Part shown: one piece after another, positions 1 to 9,000 of the stretch
Layout: the number at the start of each line of letters is the position of its first letter
Numbering within the stretch: the first letter of the stretch is position 1
NCBI GenBank assembly: GCA_002402175.1
Contig: NVVJ01000015.1
Coordinates: 14,839-62,114 of the forward strand
DNA length: 47,276 nucleotides
Direction: 5' to 3'
DNA from: SAR86 cluster bacterium
GTDB taxonomy: Bacteria > Pseudomonadota > Gammaproteobacteria > Pseudomonadales > Pseudohongiellaceae
Notes under the pieces: model-generated
Databases searched by the model: none
What the model was told of the DNA's origin: nothing
What the model saw: only the letters and a program-made list of their open reading frames with translations
Made by a program: the position numbers and the translations under genes

Positions 1-2
1 TA

Positions 3-440
3 TTACTTTTTAGTTGCATCGTAAGTTTCAACACCACCAGCAGCAGGCGCTTGTGCATCCTCACCTATATCCAGGGGTTTGAGTACCTCACTGTACAAAA
101 ACAAATCTGTAAGCACGGCGCGAAGATGTATAGAAGCGTTTAAGTTATCTACCATCTCCGAACCTACTTTTTCCTGCCGCAAAATAAAGCCCAGTGCTGC
201 ACCTGCATTTTGACAGTCGTTAGCAATAACCTTCTCAAAGTCATCGCTGCTATCTGCAAAGGCAGCGGCAATATTTTTCATTGCCTGTGCCATTCCTACC
301 AAGGTAGGTCTGGCGTGTGGGCCCGGCCCGGTTTCTTTCTGAGCCGGTCTTCCCTGTGCAGCAAAAGCCAACAGGAATTCATAGCCCGATTCAACGGTTT
401 CAATATCTTCTTCTATCACAGCATTTTTCTCGTGTATCAA
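3..440 (-). CDS. Unknown protein, last gene of the Mo-hydroxylase operon
   Basis: I do not recognise this protein. It has about 145 residues, no signal peptide and no obvious membrane segment. It looks soluble and helical, with a Pro/Gly-rich stretch near residues 31-45 and an Ala/Gly-rich tail. It lies 31 bases downstream of the cytochrome b gene on the same strand, so it is probably co-transcribed and may be an accessory factor or small subunit of the oxidoreductase. The start is unclear: the longest frame begins with TTG at 438-440, an in-frame TAA lies just upstream, and a GTG (NAV|IEED) a few codons in is the alternative. Neither has a strong ribosome-binding site. An inverted repeat fills the gap to the upstream gene. 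The stop is the TAA at 3-5, so the gene is complete. Confidence 0.7.
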   Translation of the reverse strand: MIHEKNAVIEEDIETVESGYEFLLAFAAQGRPAQKETGPGPHARPTLVGMAQAMKNIAAAFADSSDDFEKVIANDCQNAGAALGFILRQEKVGSEMVDNLNASIHLRAVLTDLFLYSEVLKPLDIGEDAQAPAAGGVETYDATKK

Positions 441-447
441 GTCGTTA

Positions 448-468
448 GTTCTGGATTAAATCCAGAAC
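448..468 (-). repeat. Perfect 10-bp inverted repeat between cytochrome b and the unknown gene
   Basis: Two perfect 10-base arms (GTTCTGGATT and AATCCAGAAC) flank one central base. They lie immediately after the cytochrome b stop codon and just before the start of the next gene. In RNA this would form a tight hairpin. No U-run follows, so it is more likely an mRNA-processing, stability or attenuation element than a simple terminator. That role is inferred. Confidence 0.6.
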
Positions 469-471
469 CGG

Positions 472-1239
472 TTAATCTGCTTCTTTAGGAGACCAGCGAC
501 TAGTGTCGTGGTTAGCAGTCATCTCATCCTCTGAAATCCAACCAGATACCATAGAACGCGTATAGAAAAGCTTTTCAGGCCGTATAGCAAAATAGATGTG
601 AGTTGCCACCAATGCTATCAACGCCAATGTAGACAGACCATGTAATAGGAACATAAGTCCTAACTGATCTTCCGGCATACTGTTTGTACGATCCCAAAAA
701 GGAGAATCGATCTGTAAAAACAATAACAACCCTGTTGCGATAACGGCTAGAACAACAACCGTAACAGCCCAGTGCATGCCTTTTTGTTCGAAGGAATATT
801 TGCCTGGCTTTTTAGCTGAATCGAAAGGCTCTGCGAAATCTCCTGGCCCCAGAATCATTGACTTAAAATCCTGCCAAAAAAGCGAACGGACGATGTGAGC
901 AATAACGACAAAGGTCAGTAATAGCCCTGCTATCCAGTGAATATTCAACCAGGCAATTCGCAAACCTAAAATAGGTGCCACGCCCGTGGCCATCAAGACC
1001 AAAACGCTGGCCGCCATTATCCAGTGAAACAGCCTATCGACAACTTCATGTCGTAGAACACGCCGACCTTCTGCTGAAGGCTTGTCCATTTTTTTATTGG
1101 CTAGCGCAGCCATGATAATTGCGTGAGCTGCCAGAAGGATTAGAACTGCAACGGCAACAACCCAGAGTAAATCCCATGAAACACCAAGAATTACTTCCTC
1201 ACCCCAAACGTCACGTTTATAGCGGACAATTTCTCCCAC
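472..1239 (-). CDS. Membrane cytochrome b, formate-dehydrogenase-gamma / cytochrome b561 type
   Basis: A 255-residue integral membrane protein with about five hydrophobic helices: one N-terminal near 23-47, then a four-helix core. Histidines in the core helices are the likely ligands of two b hemes: His72 (FHW), His101 (NIHWIAG), His115, His200 (LLHG) and His214 (THIYFAIRP). In this family the subunit takes electrons from an exported partner enzyme and passes them to quinone. Its place between Mo-hydroxylase genes suggests it is the membrane anchor and electron acceptor of that enzyme, which is uncommon for the xanthine-dehydrogenase family. The start is GTG at 1237-1239, preceded by GAGGAAAG. 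A 59-base gap separates it from the FAD subunit. The heme count is inferred from residues only. Confidence 0.85.
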   Translation of the reverse strand: MGEIVRYKRDVWGEEVILGVSWDLLWVVAVAVLILLAAHAIIMAALANKKMDKPSAEGRRVLRHEVVDRLFHWIMAASVLVLMATGVAPILGLRIAWLNIHWIAGLLLTFVVIAHIVRSLFWQDFKSMILGPGDFAEPFDSAKKPGKYSFEQKGMHWAVTVVVLAVIATGLLLFLQIDSPFWDRTNSMPEDQLGLMFLLHGLSTLALIALVATHIYFAIRPEKLFYTRSMVSGWISEDEMTANHDTSRWSPKEAD

Positions 1240-1298
1240 TTTGCTTTCCTCTTATATTCTTTTGTTTATTGTTAAGCTAAATCAAGATGACTCGAGGT

Positions 1299-2294
1299 TT
1301 AGCCTCGGATCGCTCTTTTAACCAGGTTTTGCATTAATGGCAGTTTAAAATGATTGTAATTCAAAGGCCGTGCACCATCGGTAGCAATCGCTGCAACCTG
1401 CTCAGCAAGTTGCTCTGAGCGCTGTTGCCCGCGAATAGCATTTTCTACAGCGTCTAACCGACGTGGAGTACATTCAACGGCGCCACAAACTATGCGCGCA
1501 TCTTCGATTGTGCCACCGGACACTTTGATAGCAGCGGCAATATTTACCAGAGCAAAATCCCATACATTTCTGTCGGCGACTTTCTCAAAGTAAAATTCAG
1601 CATTTGCCCAAGTATTAGGTAATCTTACTGCCGTGAGTATTTCGCCGTCGTTGAGCACGGTCATATTAACGATGTCGCGCGCCGGTCCAACAAAGAAATC
1701 CTGTGCCGGAATCAATCGCTGCCCACTGGTGCTGGAAACAACCATGGTGGCATCAAGTGCAACTAACGCTGGCGCGGTATCAGATGGACTGACTGCAACA
1801 CAGCGGCTGGCACCAAAAATAGCATGCTCACGGTTCAGACCTTCTGGAGAATCGGCGTAACAGATGTTGCCACCTGCTCGGTAGCAATCCAGTCCACGTC
1901 GGTAGTACCAGCAGCGCGCATCCTGTGCGACGTTTCCGCCCAGAGTACCTACATTACGAATTTGCGGGCTGGCAACTCTGCCGGCAGCGGTTGCCAGCAG
2001 TCCAAATTTAGACTGAATCAACGGATTATTGGTGATTTCGGTCAATGTAGTAACGGCGCCTATTTCAACGCCGTCGGCTATCTCTTTAACGCCTTTCCAG
2101 GCATCAACCTGAGTGAGTTCAATCATTGCTGCCGGTGACTTATTGCGGTCTTTCAACCAACCATAAGTATCCTGACCACCACCAAGAAGCCAACCATCGC
2201 TTCCAAGAGTATTGGCCAGTTCCAGAGCATTTGCTTCATCGGTAGGCTGATAAAGTTCAATATCGGGCATTACGTCATGTGATGTGGCTACCAT
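1299..2294 (-). CDS. Molybdenum hydroxylase FAD-binding subunit with extra four-Cys (Fe-S) insert
   Basis: A 331-residue medium subunit of the CO-dehydrogenase / xanthine-dehydrogenase FAD family. The FAD-binding segment is visible as LLGGGQDTYGWLKD near 36-49 and RNVGTLGGN near 113-121. Between that and the PSDTAPALVALDA segment (169-181) sits an insert with Cys128, Cys137, Cys145 and Cys165. PaoB of E. coli and the beta subunit of 4-hydroxybenzoyl-CoA reductase carry a comparable Cys insert that holds a [4Fe-4S] cluster. This subunit would therefore relay electrons from the molybdenum site through 2Fe-2S centres to FAD and 4Fe-4S. One base separates it from the molybdopterin subunit gene. 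It has no signal peptide and is presumably exported as part of a folded complex. An internal ATG (MPDIEL, residue 9) is an alternative start. Confidence 0.9.
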   Translation of the reverse strand: MVATSHDVMPDIELYQPTDEANALELANTLGSDGWLLGGGQDTYGWLKDRNKSPAAMIELTQVDAWKGVKEIADGVEIGAVTTLTEITNNPLIQSKFGLLATAAGRVASPQIRNVGTLGGNVAQDARCWYYRRGLDCYRAGGNICYADSPEGLNREHAIFGASRCVAVSPSDTAPALVALDATMVVSSTSGQRLIPAQDFFVGPARDIVNMTVLNDGEILTAVRLPNTWANAEFYFEKVADRNVWDFALVNIAAAIKVSGGTIEDARIVCGAVECTPRRLDAVENAIRGQQRSEQLAEQVAAIATDGARPLNYNHFKLPLMQNLVKRAIRG

Positions 2295-2295
2295 A

Positions 2296-4719
2296 TCAAC
2301 CTCTGAAATTATTTTGAGCTAGAGGAACCGCATCTTCCGATACGCCCGCTATATGATTAATGATCATGTCTGTTGTCACAGGGGCAGTATCAAACAAATG
2401 ACCGCCAAGTGCGTCTGTGATTGCAGCGTTTAGTGCGGCAGATACTGCACCCATAGCTGGCTCACCAATACCTCTGGCGCCAACGGGGTTTTCTGGGTCG
2501 GGTAAGTCTACCCAGCCAGTGCCTATATTAGCCGGAGTATCAAGATACGTAGGTATCTTGCTCTGCCAGTAGCCGGTACTTGCCGGTAATCCATTTTGAG
2601 GATCGTAAAGGTGTCTTTCTAATACCGAAAGCCCTATTCCCCAAACCGCACCGCCACGTAATTGATTGGCAAGGCCCTGTGGATGCACGACAGTGCCACA
2701 TTCAGCAATACTCACCAGATCAAGAATTTCAATCTTTCCGGTTTCCTTGTCCAGTTCAATTTCGGTGAAAGTTACGGTGAAACCAGGTGGGTTATTGTTG
2801 TGTCGAGGGTCATGGTAAACACCCATCAAAGCAGAGCCTGCCAGCCTTGAAACAGATAATTGTGTCAATCTGTTCAAATCTTCAGGAAGCTCATCCTCGC
2901 CAGAGAACTTACCACCTAGCTCTATTCCACGCTGTGCAACTTCTGCGTAGGTCATGCCAACTGAGCTATCAGCTTGCTGGTATATCCTTGAGCCATCGAT
3001 TTCATAGTCGGCGGCATCACCACCTAAATCCATCGCTGCAATTTCTTTCATCTTGACCAGCAAGTCTTGAGCCGCTCCAAAGCAGGTGCGGGTGTTGGTG
3101 AAGATAGAGTTACTACCATCCTGTGGAGAAGTAATAGGTAGATGTCTGTCTGTTCTGCCAGTTATAACGTCACAATCTTCCCAGCGCATTTTCAACACTT
3201 CGGCCGCGGCACGTGAGGTTGAGGCGTAAGAGTAGGTACCCAGATTACCGATACCATTGTGAACTGCCAGACGACCACTTGGCATAAGCCTGACGATTCC
3301 GTCCATGCCACTACGGCCCGCATTGTGATAGCCCTGACCGATGCCAAAGCCCCTCACTTTGCTGCCATTAGTTTGTCTAGCACGAGATTTCTTACCTTCC
3401 CAGTCAAACTGGGCCGCGCCTTGCTCCAAAGCTTCGGGCATATAGGCACTGGTAAATGGCGTTGACCTGGAACCACTCACATCGCCATTTTGAGCGGCGT
3501 TGAGTTTGCGAATTTCCAGCCTATCAAGGCCAAGCGCCTCGGCGGCTTTATCCATAATTGGTGCCATGATAGCCATAATCTGGTTTTCGCCAGGACCACG
3601 TTGTGCGCCGCGGTGAGCTGTGTTGGTGCCGATGGAAGAGTTTCTGAAGCGCATTGCTTCTGTTTGATACAGCGCACTAACACCGCCGGCCGCTGAATTT
3701 GCATCACCGCCGCCGCCTTTACCGCCGTTATCTGAAATACAGTACATGTCCATAGCGGCCATGGTGCCATCAGATTTGAAGCCTACTTTGATCCAGCCTT
3801 GTAAGCCTTGTCTGGCACCACCGATAGTGAATTCTTCTTCGCGAGTAACGCGCATCATCACTGGACGATTAATCTTTTGAGACAATTTGGCAGGTATTGC
3901 CATGCTAGGAATACTTCCCGCTCTGGCTCGCTGGCCAAATCCACCACCAGTTGCTTCATTAATGAAGACAAAGTCTTCCAGCGGAACGCCAACGATGGCA
4001 GCCATTGGCTCTGCAATAGCACTCAAACTCTGAGAGGTTCCATGTAAGTAGCATTTACCATTTTCCCAGTAGGCCATGGCGCTGCGAGGCTCCATAGACA
4101 TGTGAGGGTAACCGGCTGTTGAAAAAGTTGTTTCATGAATAAAGTCAGAAGCGGCAAACCCAGCTTCAAGGTCTCCGTAAGCCCAACCCTGTTGAGCTTC
4201 TGCAGTAGGCTCGTTGCCACTTCGAAAGCTGGCTACCTGATCCGTAGTCCATTTTTCCTGAGCAAAGCCTTCTCTAAAAATATAAGTATTGCCGCCGTTA
4301 TAGGCATCCGGGCCACCTTCGACCAGGCTGTCTAATGGATCCAGTACAAATGGCAGTCTTTCGATAGTCAGGGAAATTTTGGTCATTGCTGTTTCGGCTG
4401 TTTTCTCGTCGATTGCCGCAATCGCAAGAATTGGCTCGCCGATAAGAGTTGGCTCATTAGTTAGAACCTTCAGCCCCGGACTTTGTGGCTCTCCATCAGG
4501 ATAGACATCGTCAGCGGTTAAAATACCAAACACGCCTTCCATCGCTAATGCTTCAGATGCGTCTATATTTATCACGCGTCCGTGTGGCACTGGGCTGGTG
4601 AGTAATCGAGCGTAAACCATGCCATCGCGAGAATAGTCTTCAGAGTACTTAATGCGGCCAGTCACCTTGCCAACGACATCAGGTGGAACAAAATCTTTAC
4701 CAATATGCATATATGCCAT
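2296..4719 (-). CDS. Molybdenum hydroxylase molybdopterin-binding large subunit
   Basis: An 807-residue catalytic subunit of the xanthine-dehydrogenase / aldehyde-oxidoreductase family, close to the usual length for a stand-alone Mo subunit. The N-terminal a/b-hammerhead domain begins at KVTGRIKYSEDY. Cofactor-binding signatures include GGGFGQRARAG, a TAHRGAQRGPGENQ segment and NPVGARGIGEPA near the C terminus. Glu753 in that last motif is the family's catalytic glutamate. The substrate cannot be read from sequence; aldehydes or N-heterocycles are the family's usual substrates. No signal peptide is present, so export would rely on the Tat signal of the small subunit, as in PaoABC. Gene order is small-large-medium rather than the PaoABC order small-medium-large. 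The gene starts 5 bases after the small-subunit stop. Confidence 0.92.
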   Translation of the reverse strand: MAYMHIGKDFVPPDVVGKVTGRIKYSEDYSRDGMVYARLLTSPVPHGRVINIDASEALAMEGVFGILTADDVYPDGEPQSPGLKVLTNEPTLIGEPILAIAAIDEKTAETAMTKISLTIERLPFVLDPLDSLVEGGPDAYNGGNTYIFREGFAQEKWTTDQVASFRSGNEPTAEAQQGWAYGDLEAGFAASDFIHETTFSTAGYPHMSMEPRSAMAYWENGKCYLHGTSQSLSAIAEPMAAIVGVPLEDFVFINEATGGGFGQRARAGSIPSMAIPAKLSQKINRPVMMRVTREEEFTIGGARQGLQGWIKVGFKSDGTMAAMDMYCISDNGGKGGGGDANSAAGGVSALYQTEAMRFRNSSIGTNTAHRGAQRGPGENQIMAIMAPIMDKAAEALGLDRLEIRKLNAAQNGDVSGSRSTPFTSAYMPEALEQGAAQFDWEGKKSRARQTNGSKVRGFGIGQGYHNAGRSGMDGIVRLMPSGRLAVHNGIGNLGTYSYASTSRAAAEVLKMRWEDCDVITGRTDRHLPITSPQDGSNSIFTNTRTCFGAAQDLLVKMKEIAAMDLGGDAADYEIDGSRIYQQADSSVGMTYAEVAQRGIELGGKFSGEDELPEDLNRLTQLSVSRLAGSALMGVYHDPRHNNNPPGFTVTFTEIELDKETGKIEILDLVSIAECGTVVHPQGLANQLRGGAVWGIGLSVLERHLYDPQNGLPASTGYWQSKIPTYLDTPANIGTGWVDLPDPENPVGARGIGEPAMGAVSAALNAAITDALGGHLFDTAPVTTDMIINHIAGVSEDAVPLAQNNFRG

Positions 4720-4724
4720 GATTA

Positions 4725-5309
4725 TTATCCTATTTGTGCTGCGCGCATGACGCCATTGAGGTAAGAGTCATAAGAACCACAGCGGCATATATTGCCTGCC
4801 AAGCCCTGACGTACTTCTTCTCGTGTGGGGTTCGGGTTAATGCGCAGTAATCCTACCGCTGCCATTACCTGCCCCGGAGTGCAGTAACCACATTGTGGAG
4901 AAAGCTCTTCCACAAAGGCTTGCTGAACGGGATGCAAATCGCCGTTTGCCGACTCTAGCCCTTCTACTGTCTCAATGCGCATGGATTTAACGGAATGAGT
5001 TAATACTGAGCACGCATAGCTAGGTGTATCGTCAACCAATACGGTGCAAGCACCGCACTCACCTCGATTACAGCCTAATTTAGTTCCTGTTAAGCCAAGC
5101 TTATAGCGCAAGGTGGAAGCCAGGGTTTCCTGGGGAGCAACATCAACACTGCGTGTTTGACCGTTTACGTTAATTCTGATTAAACGCTCAACTGCACCTG
5201 CTGGTCTTTCTGCGCCGTTGGCTGCATACCAGATCGTAGTTGAAGTGGCTGCTGCACCAGAGGCAATTACACCTTTGATGAACCTTCTTCGGGATAGTTT
5301 AGGATTCAC
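4725..5309 (-). CDS. Tat-exported [2Fe-2S] subunit of the molybdenum hydroxylase
   Basis: A 194-residue iron-sulfur subunit. The N terminus has a twin-arginine signal (SRRRFIKG at 6-13) followed by a hydrophobic Ala-rich stretch, so the folded complex is predicted to reach the periplasm. A plant-ferredoxin domain provides Cys80, Cys85, Cys88 and Cys100. The helical domain provides Cys140, Cys143, Cys175 and Cys177 (QCGYC...CRC), giving the two standard 2Fe-2S centres. The start is GTG at 5307-5309 with a strong GGAGG Shine-Dalgarno at slightly long spacing. This is the first gene of a five-gene minus-strand operon (5309 to 3) with small gaps. Neither an XdhC/PaoD-type cofactor chaperone nor molybdopterin genes are in the window. 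The closest characterised analogue by layout is E. coli PaoA. Confidence 0.92.
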   Translation of the reverse strand: MNPKLSRRRFIKGVIASGAAATSTTIWYAANGAERPAGAVERLIRINVNGQTRSVDVAPQETLASTLRYKLGLTGTKLGCNRGECGACTVLVDDTPSYACSVLTHSVKSMRIETVEGLESANGDLHPVQQAFVEELSPQCGYCTPGQVMAAVGLLRINPNPTREEVRQGLAGNICRCGSYDSYLNGVMRAAQIG

Positions 5310-5806
5310 GGGATACGTTCCCTCCGGTTTATGGAATGAAAATTCTGTATTTATTTTTTAAATGTAAATGAGAATTGTTTGCGTTTATTTAATTATTAGT
5401 CGCATCAACGTCAGAGAGTAATTCACCTGTTGCTTATTATCAAGCTGGCTACTGCCTGTAAAGCATGATTTTTAGTCGTTTCAGCTCAATTCGCCATTGC
5501 GGGGAACGTAGTCGCTAAATAAAGGCGCCTGACTGTATTGTGTGATTGATAAATTTTGATTACATCTCGAAAAATTCGCCTCAAAATAAAAATGAAAACT
5601 GACCTGTAGGCAGATTTTAACTAACCCAGCTTATGAGTTTTTGCATACCAATAACGCTTATTAGCTACTGTATCGATTTGTATCTGAATGTTTTACTGTT
5701 TGTTGGCCTGAGCTTAAGCCAGATAAAGTTATCCCAATCAAATTCGCCAGGGTAAATTGGTCATCGCCCTACCCTCTCATGCAGTCCGTGTAAAGCCCCG
5801 TGAATC

Positions 5807-5834
5807 TTGACTTTTTCTACTACGATGGTATTGT
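5807..5834 (+). promoter_or_regulatory. Probable sigma-70 promoter of gltBD
   Basis: The -35 element TTGACT (5807-5812) and the -10 element TATTGT (5829-5834) are separated by 16 bases, and the -10 is preceded by GG. It is the best promoter in the gltB upstream region and implies a leader of about 185 nucleotides. Confidence 0.5.
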
Positions 5835-5840
5835 GTTCGA

Positions 5841-5885
5841 CCCTTTTCTGAACAGCTATTGACGTTCAATAGGCTACAAAAAGGG
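5841..5885 (+). promoter_or_regulatory. Nested stem-loop in the gltB 5' leader
   Basis: Outer arms CCCTTTT (5841-5847) and AAAAGGG (5879-5885) enclose an inner stem AGC-TATTG / CAATA-GGCT around the loop ACGTT. The element would lie at the very 5' end of the gltB transcript. A second possible hairpin, ATCCCG / CGGGAT, follows near 5940-5970. They resemble no riboswitch that I recognise. A role in nitrogen-responsive control or in RNA stability is inference only. Confidence 0.4.
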
Positions 5886-6026
5886 AAACTGATTGAAACG
5901 TCAGGGCCCATCAAGACAATTTCAGCAGAGATAGCCATTTATCCCGAGAGACTCAGCACTCGACGGGATCTGAAGCAACGAAATTGAAAAAGAATTAGCT
6001 ATAGGCAGTAAGAGAACTAATTAATT

Positions 6027-9000
6027 ATGAGCAAACAAATTCATACCCCGTTGAAGTTTGGGTTTCCTGAAAAAACAGGACTATATGACCCAGCTCAGGA
6101 AAAAGATTCTTGCGGAGTTGGATTTGTTGCCAATATAAAAGGCCAGCCTAGTCATCAGATAATGCTTGATGCTTATCATTTGAATTCTCGCATGGACCAT
6201 CGAGGCGGCTGTGGTTTTGAAGCCAACACCGGAGATGGCGCGGGCATTTTAATGGCGCTTCCCCACAGCTTTTTTCAAAAAATTGCGAAACAAGAATTCA
6301 ACAAAGATTTACCCTCAGCTGGGCAATACGCCGTTGGCAATATTTTTCTTCCGGAAATCAACGAAGAAAGAGAGAAGTGCCAACAGGTAATCGAACAAAT
6401 CATTAGCGAAGAAAGCCAGATTCTCACTGGCTGGAGAGAAGTGCCAACTGATGCAGATGGTGCAGATGTTGGACCTGCTGCACGCATGGCTCAGCCAAAA
6501 ATAATGCAGTTGTTTATCACCGCAGAAAGCGGACTAAGTGGTGAACAGTTTGAGAGAAAAATTTACATTATTCGTAAGCGCTTCACTCACCGCTTACGTG
6601 GCGATGCAAGCCTGACAGAAGCTAAACAGGTTTACGCTTGCAGCCTGTCTACCAAAGTTATTGTTTACAAAGGCATGCTAACTCCTGGTCAGTTGTTTCC
6701 CTTTTATCGAGACCTGACAAACCCCAAATTTGAAACCCACATGGCAATGGTGCATTCACGATTCAGCACTAACACATTTCCTTCTTGGGATCGGGCACAG
6801 CCGAATCGATTCATGAGCCACAACGGTGAAATCAATACATTGCGAGGCAATGTGAATTCAATGGTTTCTCGCCAGGGCACTGTTAAAACAGATGTATTTG
6901 GTGACAAGTTACAGGAGCTTTTCCCAGTCATTGATGATGATTGCTCTGACTCCGGTAGTTTCGATGCCGTGCTTGAATTTATGTTGCTATCCGGCAGATC
7001 ATTACAAGAATCAGTAATGATGATGATACCGGAAGCCTGGCAGTCAGACGTCAATATGGATCAGGCGAAAAAAGATTTTTATGAATATCACTCTGCATTA
7101 ATGGAGCCCTGGGATGGCCCAGCTTCAATTGTTTTTTCCGATGGAAATTATATTGGTGCTGTTCTGGACAGAAACGGGCTTCGACCAAGTCGCTATTATG
7201 TTACTCACGATGACAAAGTCATTATGGCATCTGAAGTGGGTGTCGTTCACGTCGACCCTGCCAACGTAAAAATTAAAGGCCGTCTGCAACCCGGAAAAAT
7301 GTTTCTGCTTGATTTTGAACAGGGCCGTTTAATTCCCGATGAAGAACTAAAGCAAACTATAAGCAGCAAACGCCCCTACGGCGAATGGCTAAAACAAAAC
7401 AAAGTAACACTGGCTGATATTGCAGGTGATAACGCGGCGCCATCGTTGAATGGTGAAGACACATTGCAGCGCATGCAGGCCTTCGGCTACACCACAGAAA
7501 CAATGCAGTTCATGCTGATTCCAATGGTAACCGAAGCACGTGATCCACTTGGGTCAATGGGCAACGATTCCGCTCTTGCTTGCCTGTCTGACAAGCCAAG
7601 AATGATCTACGACTATTTCAAGCAATTGTTTGCCCAGGTAACAAACCCTGCAATTGATTCAATCCGAGAAGAAGTTGTTATGTCCTTGCAATGCTTTGTT
7701 GGGCCAGAGGGCAATCTGCTGGACACGACACCAGAGCAAGCTCACCGCTTGAGCCTTACACATCCGATTATTTCAAACCAGGAATTATCAGATATTAAGA
7801 GCATGGATTGCCGTGGTATGAAATCACAGGTAATCGATACTACTTACGATATACAGGACAAAAACGGATTCAAAGACGCTCTAACTCGAATCTGCGACGA
7901 AGCCACATCAGCAATAGCCAATGGCTTCTCCTTTATAGTGCTTTCTGATCGCAACATATCAAAGAATCGTATTCCACTAAGTGCTCTCATTGCCTGTGGT
8001 GCTGTTCATCATCATTTGATTGGTAACCGCAAACGAACTCAAATAGGCCTGGTAATCGAAACCGGCGAAGCAAGGGAAGTTCATCATCATTGCCTGTTAA
8101 CAGGTTACGGCGCCGATGCAATAAATCCCTACCTGGCGTTTGAAGCGCTGTGGCAAGCAAACAAAGAAGGTTTGTTAGGCAAAGAATATTCTGAAGAAGA
8201 CACGCTTGTAGCTGCCTACAAAAAGGCAGTAGCTAAGGGTATGTTGAAAGTGATGGCGAAGATGGGCATCTCCACTTTGCAATCCTACAAAGGCGCTCAA
8301 ATATTCGAAGCCGTCGGACTCGCCAGCGAAATAGTTGATCGCTGTTTTGTCGGCACCGCTAGCCGAGTTCAGGGAATAAATTTTGATGCACTAATTGAAG
8401 AATCGAAGCGCCGGCATAGTATTGGGTTTCCGCAACGAGATTGCGACAGAATTCCTGTACTTAATAATCCTGGAGATTTTCATTGGCGCTCTGGCGGCGA
8501 CGCTCACATGTGGAACCCCAGTACAATTTCAAGTCTACAGCTAGCAGCGCGCACAAATAGTGCGGACGCTTATGCAAGCTTTGCCAAACACTCCGATGAA
8601 GACAGTACACGTCGTTGCACCTTCCGTGGCTTATTAAAATTTCGCACTGATATAAACACTCCTATCAGTGTTGACGAAGTAGAACCGGTTAGCGAAATCG
8701 TTAAACGTTTTGCTACTGGCGCAATGAGCTTCGGTTCGATTTCCCAGGAAAGCCACGAAACTCTGGCGATTGCTATGAACCGCCTCGGCGGAAAATCCAA
8801 CACTGGTGAAGGTGGCGAAGATTCCGCCCGATTCGAACCCATGGCTAATGGTGATTCAAAACGCTCGGCTATTAAGCAGGTCGCGTCAGGTCGATTTGGA
8901 GTTACGATCGGCTACCTTACCAATGCCGATGAGCTGCAGATCAAGATTTCTCAGGGCGCCAAGCCCGGCGAGGGCGGGGAGTTACCTGGCAGCAAAGTGG

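Larger units (their letters stand above)
5310..6026. other. Long divergent intergenic region between the Mo-hydroxylase operon and gltB
   Basis: This stretch of 717 bases has no credible gene. The left end must hold the promoter of the minus-strand Mo-hydroxylase operon. An AT-rich block at about 5340-5400 contains aaatgagaat, which resembles half of a Fur or similar AT-rich operator, but I do not call it. The right half holds a good sigma-70 promoter (5807-5834) and a leader of about 190 bases before gltB with at least two possible stem-loops. I see nothing else recognisable between about 5400 and 5800. Confidence 0.6.

Noticed and set aside
210..488. 92-codon plus-strand frame over the unknown gene at the left edge
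   Set aside because: It is opposite to an operon with consistent strand and spacing, has no ribosome-binding site and no family resemblance.
5366..5384. Fur-box-like AAATGAGAAT sequence upstream of the Mo-hydroxylase operon
   Set aside because: Only one half matches the Fur consensus, and the region is AT-rich enough for a chance match.
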